Shown piece after piece: positions 7,036-8,243 of a stretch of 8,243 nucleotides of DNA (its first letter is position 1; each line of letters begins with the position of its first letter). The notes beneath the pieces were generated by a model. That model saw only the letters and a list, made by a program, of their open reading frames with translations. It searched no databases and was not told where the DNA came from. The stretch is from Clostridia bacterium (lineage in GTDB: Bacteria; Bacillota; Clostridia; Saccharofermentanales; UBA5734). The stretch spans positions 1 to 8,243 of the forward strand of contig JAGPFK010000041.1 of the NCBI GenBank assembly GCA_018056585.1. The letters run 5' to 3'. The translations under genes and the position numbers were made by a program.

Positions 7036-7695
7036 GTGGCTGTTGCAGGCAGTATGATTTATTCCTTGATGATTGCTCTTTTGCTGAACCGGAAAATGCC
7101 GGCGAGGGGATTCTGGCGCGCTGTTTTTTATCTTCCTTATATTCTCCCTTCCGTTGCGATATACATTGGATGGTCCTGGCTCTATGAATCAAATTTCGGA
7201 CTTTTCAACTACATCCTTTCGGAACTGGGATTAAAGAAAATCAGTTTTCTGGCCGATTCAAGGTACGTCATTCCATCTCTTGCACTCATTGCGGTCTGGA
7301 CGAGCGGCAATTTGATTGTTATCTTTCTGGCGGGGCTTCAAAATGTGCCGCAGGTCTATCATGAAGCAGCGCAAATCGACGGGGCAAACAGTTGGCATCG
7401 TTTTATCAATATTACGGTTCCATATATGACTCCGATCATATTTTATAATCTGCTGATGAGCCTGATTACGAATATGCAGGTTGTTGTCCCGGCCCTTACG
7501 CTGACAAATGGCGGACCGGGAACGGCTTCCATGTTCATGTCCTATCTGATGTATCGTTATGCGTTCAGAAATAATCAAATTGGCTATTCTTGCGCGATTT
7601 CCTTTATCTTCTTTATCATCATTTCGATCTTTACCGCTCTTTTATTTGCAACATCAAAATCCTGGATTTTTTATGAGGGCGGTGATGAAAAGTGA
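7024..7695 (+). pseudogene. Sugar ABC transporter permease, MalF/UgpA-like (CUT1), 5'-truncated
   Basis: These are the last ~223 residues of a CUT1-family inner-membrane permease, which is normally around 290-310. About five hydrophobic segments remain: IVAVAGSMIYSLMIALLL, VFYLPYILPSVAIYIGW, VIPSLALIAVW through IFLAGL, FYNLLMSLITNMQVV, and a C-terminal helix near ISFIFFIIISIFTALLF. The ATPase-contact EAA loop is intact as EAAQIDGANSWHRFINITVP. The tail LTNGGPGTASMFMSYLMYRYAF is typical of the family. The cytoplasmic N-terminus and first transmembrane helix are missing. The frame continues upstream to a GTG at 6955, but there it runs antisense through the LacI coding region and has no permease character. 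In-frame GTG 7036 and ATG 7054 fall inside a transmembrane helix. A functional transporter is unlikely unless the join is an assembly artefact. It is coupled to the next permease by a GTGA overlap. Confidence 0.82.
7681..7686 (+). promoter_or_regulatory. Ribosome binding site for the GTG start of the second permease
   Basis: GGTGAT is a perfect match to part of the anti-Shine-Dalgarno complement (AGGAGGTGATC). It lies 5 bases before GTG 7692, with GAGGG a little further upstream. It supports the GTG start, since no ATG in this frame occurs before the first transmembrane helix. Confidence 0.55.
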
Positions 7696-8243
7696 ATGGA
7701 AAAGAAAGAAAAATATCACGCTCGAAAAGGGGAAAGACAAAAAAAGCTGCTTTTGATGTTCTGTTTTTTTGTCTGGTTGCGTTTCTGGCTTTTCTGGTGA
7801 TGCTGCCTATTTGGTGGATGTTCCGTTCCTCGCTGATGACAAATGCCGAACTCTATGCTTACCCACCCTCTTTTTTCCCGAGCAGATGGCTTTTTTCCAA
7901 TTATCTGGCAACACTGAAGCATTTTCATTTCGGGATTTACTTAAAAAACACGTTAACCATCATCATCCCTTCTGTTATTGGCGGAACAGTAACCGCGACA
8001 ATGGCCGGCTATGCCTTTGGTAGACTGAGGTTCAAAGGGAAGAACTTATTGTTTTCCTTATGCGTTGGAACGATGTTTTTGCCATTGATGGTGACATTGA
8101 TTCCCCTTTACGTGATGTGGACCACCATCATCGGCGTGACTGATTCTTATTTACCACTGATCATCCCCCATTTTTGCGGTGGCTGTGCATTTAATATCTT
8201 TCTGATCCGCCAGTTTGTAAAAACCATTCCGAGAGAGTTAGAT
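7692..8243 (+). CDS. Sugar ABC transporter permease, MalG/UgpE-like (CUT1), N-terminal part
   Basis: The first 184 residues of a second CUT1 permease are present; the family is usually about 280 residues, and the rest lies beyond the window. After a short basic cytoplasmic tail (NGKERKISRSKRGKTKK) comes a first helix, VLFFCLVAFLAFLVMLPIWW. A loop with ELYAYPPSFFPSRWLFSNY follows, a pattern typical of MalG-type proteins. Then come KNTLTIIIPSVIGG, AGYAFGRLRFKGKN, LFSLCVGTMFLPLMVTLIPLYVMW and IIPHFCGGCAFNIFLIRQFV. The window stops at IPRELD, exactly where the EAA loop (EAA-x3-G) would begin. GTG 7692 overlaps the first permease's stop codon as GTGA, so translation is probably coupled. It forms the inner-membrane channel with the first permease. 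The substrate is probably an oligosaccharide or sugar derivative and cannot be specified. Confidence 0.88.
   Translation, partial: MNGKERKISRSKRGKTKKAAFDVLFFCLVAFLAFLVMLPIWWMFRSSLMTNAELYAYPPSFFPSRWLFSNYLATLKHFHFGIYLKNTLTIIIPSVIGGTVTATMAGYAFGRLRFKGKNLLFSLCVGTMFLPLMVTLIPLYVMWTTIIGVTDSYLPLIIPHFCGGCAFNIFLIRQFVKTIPRELD

Noticed and set aside
7013..7192. N-terminal extension of the LacI remnant to the ATG at 7192 (minus strand), as a possible new fusion protein.
   Set aside because: The extra ~60 residues are the antisense of permease codons, have no helix-turn-helix pattern and no convincing ribosome site.
7258..7578. Minus-strand open frame opposite the first permease.
   Set aside because: It shows no domain features and lies opposite the intact EAA loop of the permease.
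7559..7756. A plus-strand frame ending in a lysine-rich tail across the permease junction.
   Set aside because: It is out of frame with both permeases, whose conserved segments fix the true frames. The resemblance to a small basic protein comes from A-rich sequence.

Overview
The window looks like a chromosomal segment of an anaerobic Bacillota bacterium, probably of the class Clostridia. The best clue is GlgD, the second subunit of the GlgC/GlgD ADP-glucose pyrophosphorylase of that phylum. It sits directly ahead of a GlgA resembling the Bacillus type, and a DUF362 ferredoxin-like protein further on also suits an anaerobe. Base composition looks near 50 % GC by eye, and UGA acts as a stop codon throughout. 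The genus cannot be read from the sequence.

Bases 1-3954 hold a glycogen operon on the plus strand: the C-terminal half of glgD, a complete glgA, and a GH13 alpha-glucan-active protein. The three genes are joined by 4-base stop/start overlaps (TTGA, then ATGA), so they are probably translationally coupled. Together they make ADP-glucose, polymerise it into alpha-1,4-glucan, and bind or trim the glucan. Two residues usually conserved in these families are changed. The ADP-glucose-site Lys of GlgA is Ser18. The GH13 motif-II Arg, two residues before the nucleophile, is Leu368.

Bases 3955-6439 hold a second plus-strand pair. The first gene encodes a DUF362 protein with two [4Fe-4S] cluster motifs. 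The second encodes a cytoplasmic hydrolase of the neutral/alkaline ceramidase fold. They are 9 bases apart and may share a promoter with an extended -10 element at 3959-3967.

Bases 6440-8243 contain the remains of a sugar-uptake locus. A minus-strand LacI/GalR-family regulator keeps only its C-terminal ~185 residues. A plus-strand CUT1 ABC permease (MalF/UgpA-like) has lost its N-terminus. The broken 5' ends of the two genes meet at about 7013-7030. The normal arrangement would be two divergent genes with a promoter region, and perhaps a substrate-binding-protein gene, between them. A single deletion, or an assembly misjoin, would explain this. The second permease (MalG/UgpE-like) begins intact at a GTG overlapping the first permease's stop codon and runs off the end of the window.

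No RNA genes, CRISPR arrays, insertion sequences or phage genes were seen. I did not find a clearly new multi-gene system. The points most worth a second look are the LacI/permease junction and the altered active-site residues of the GH13 protein and GlgA.
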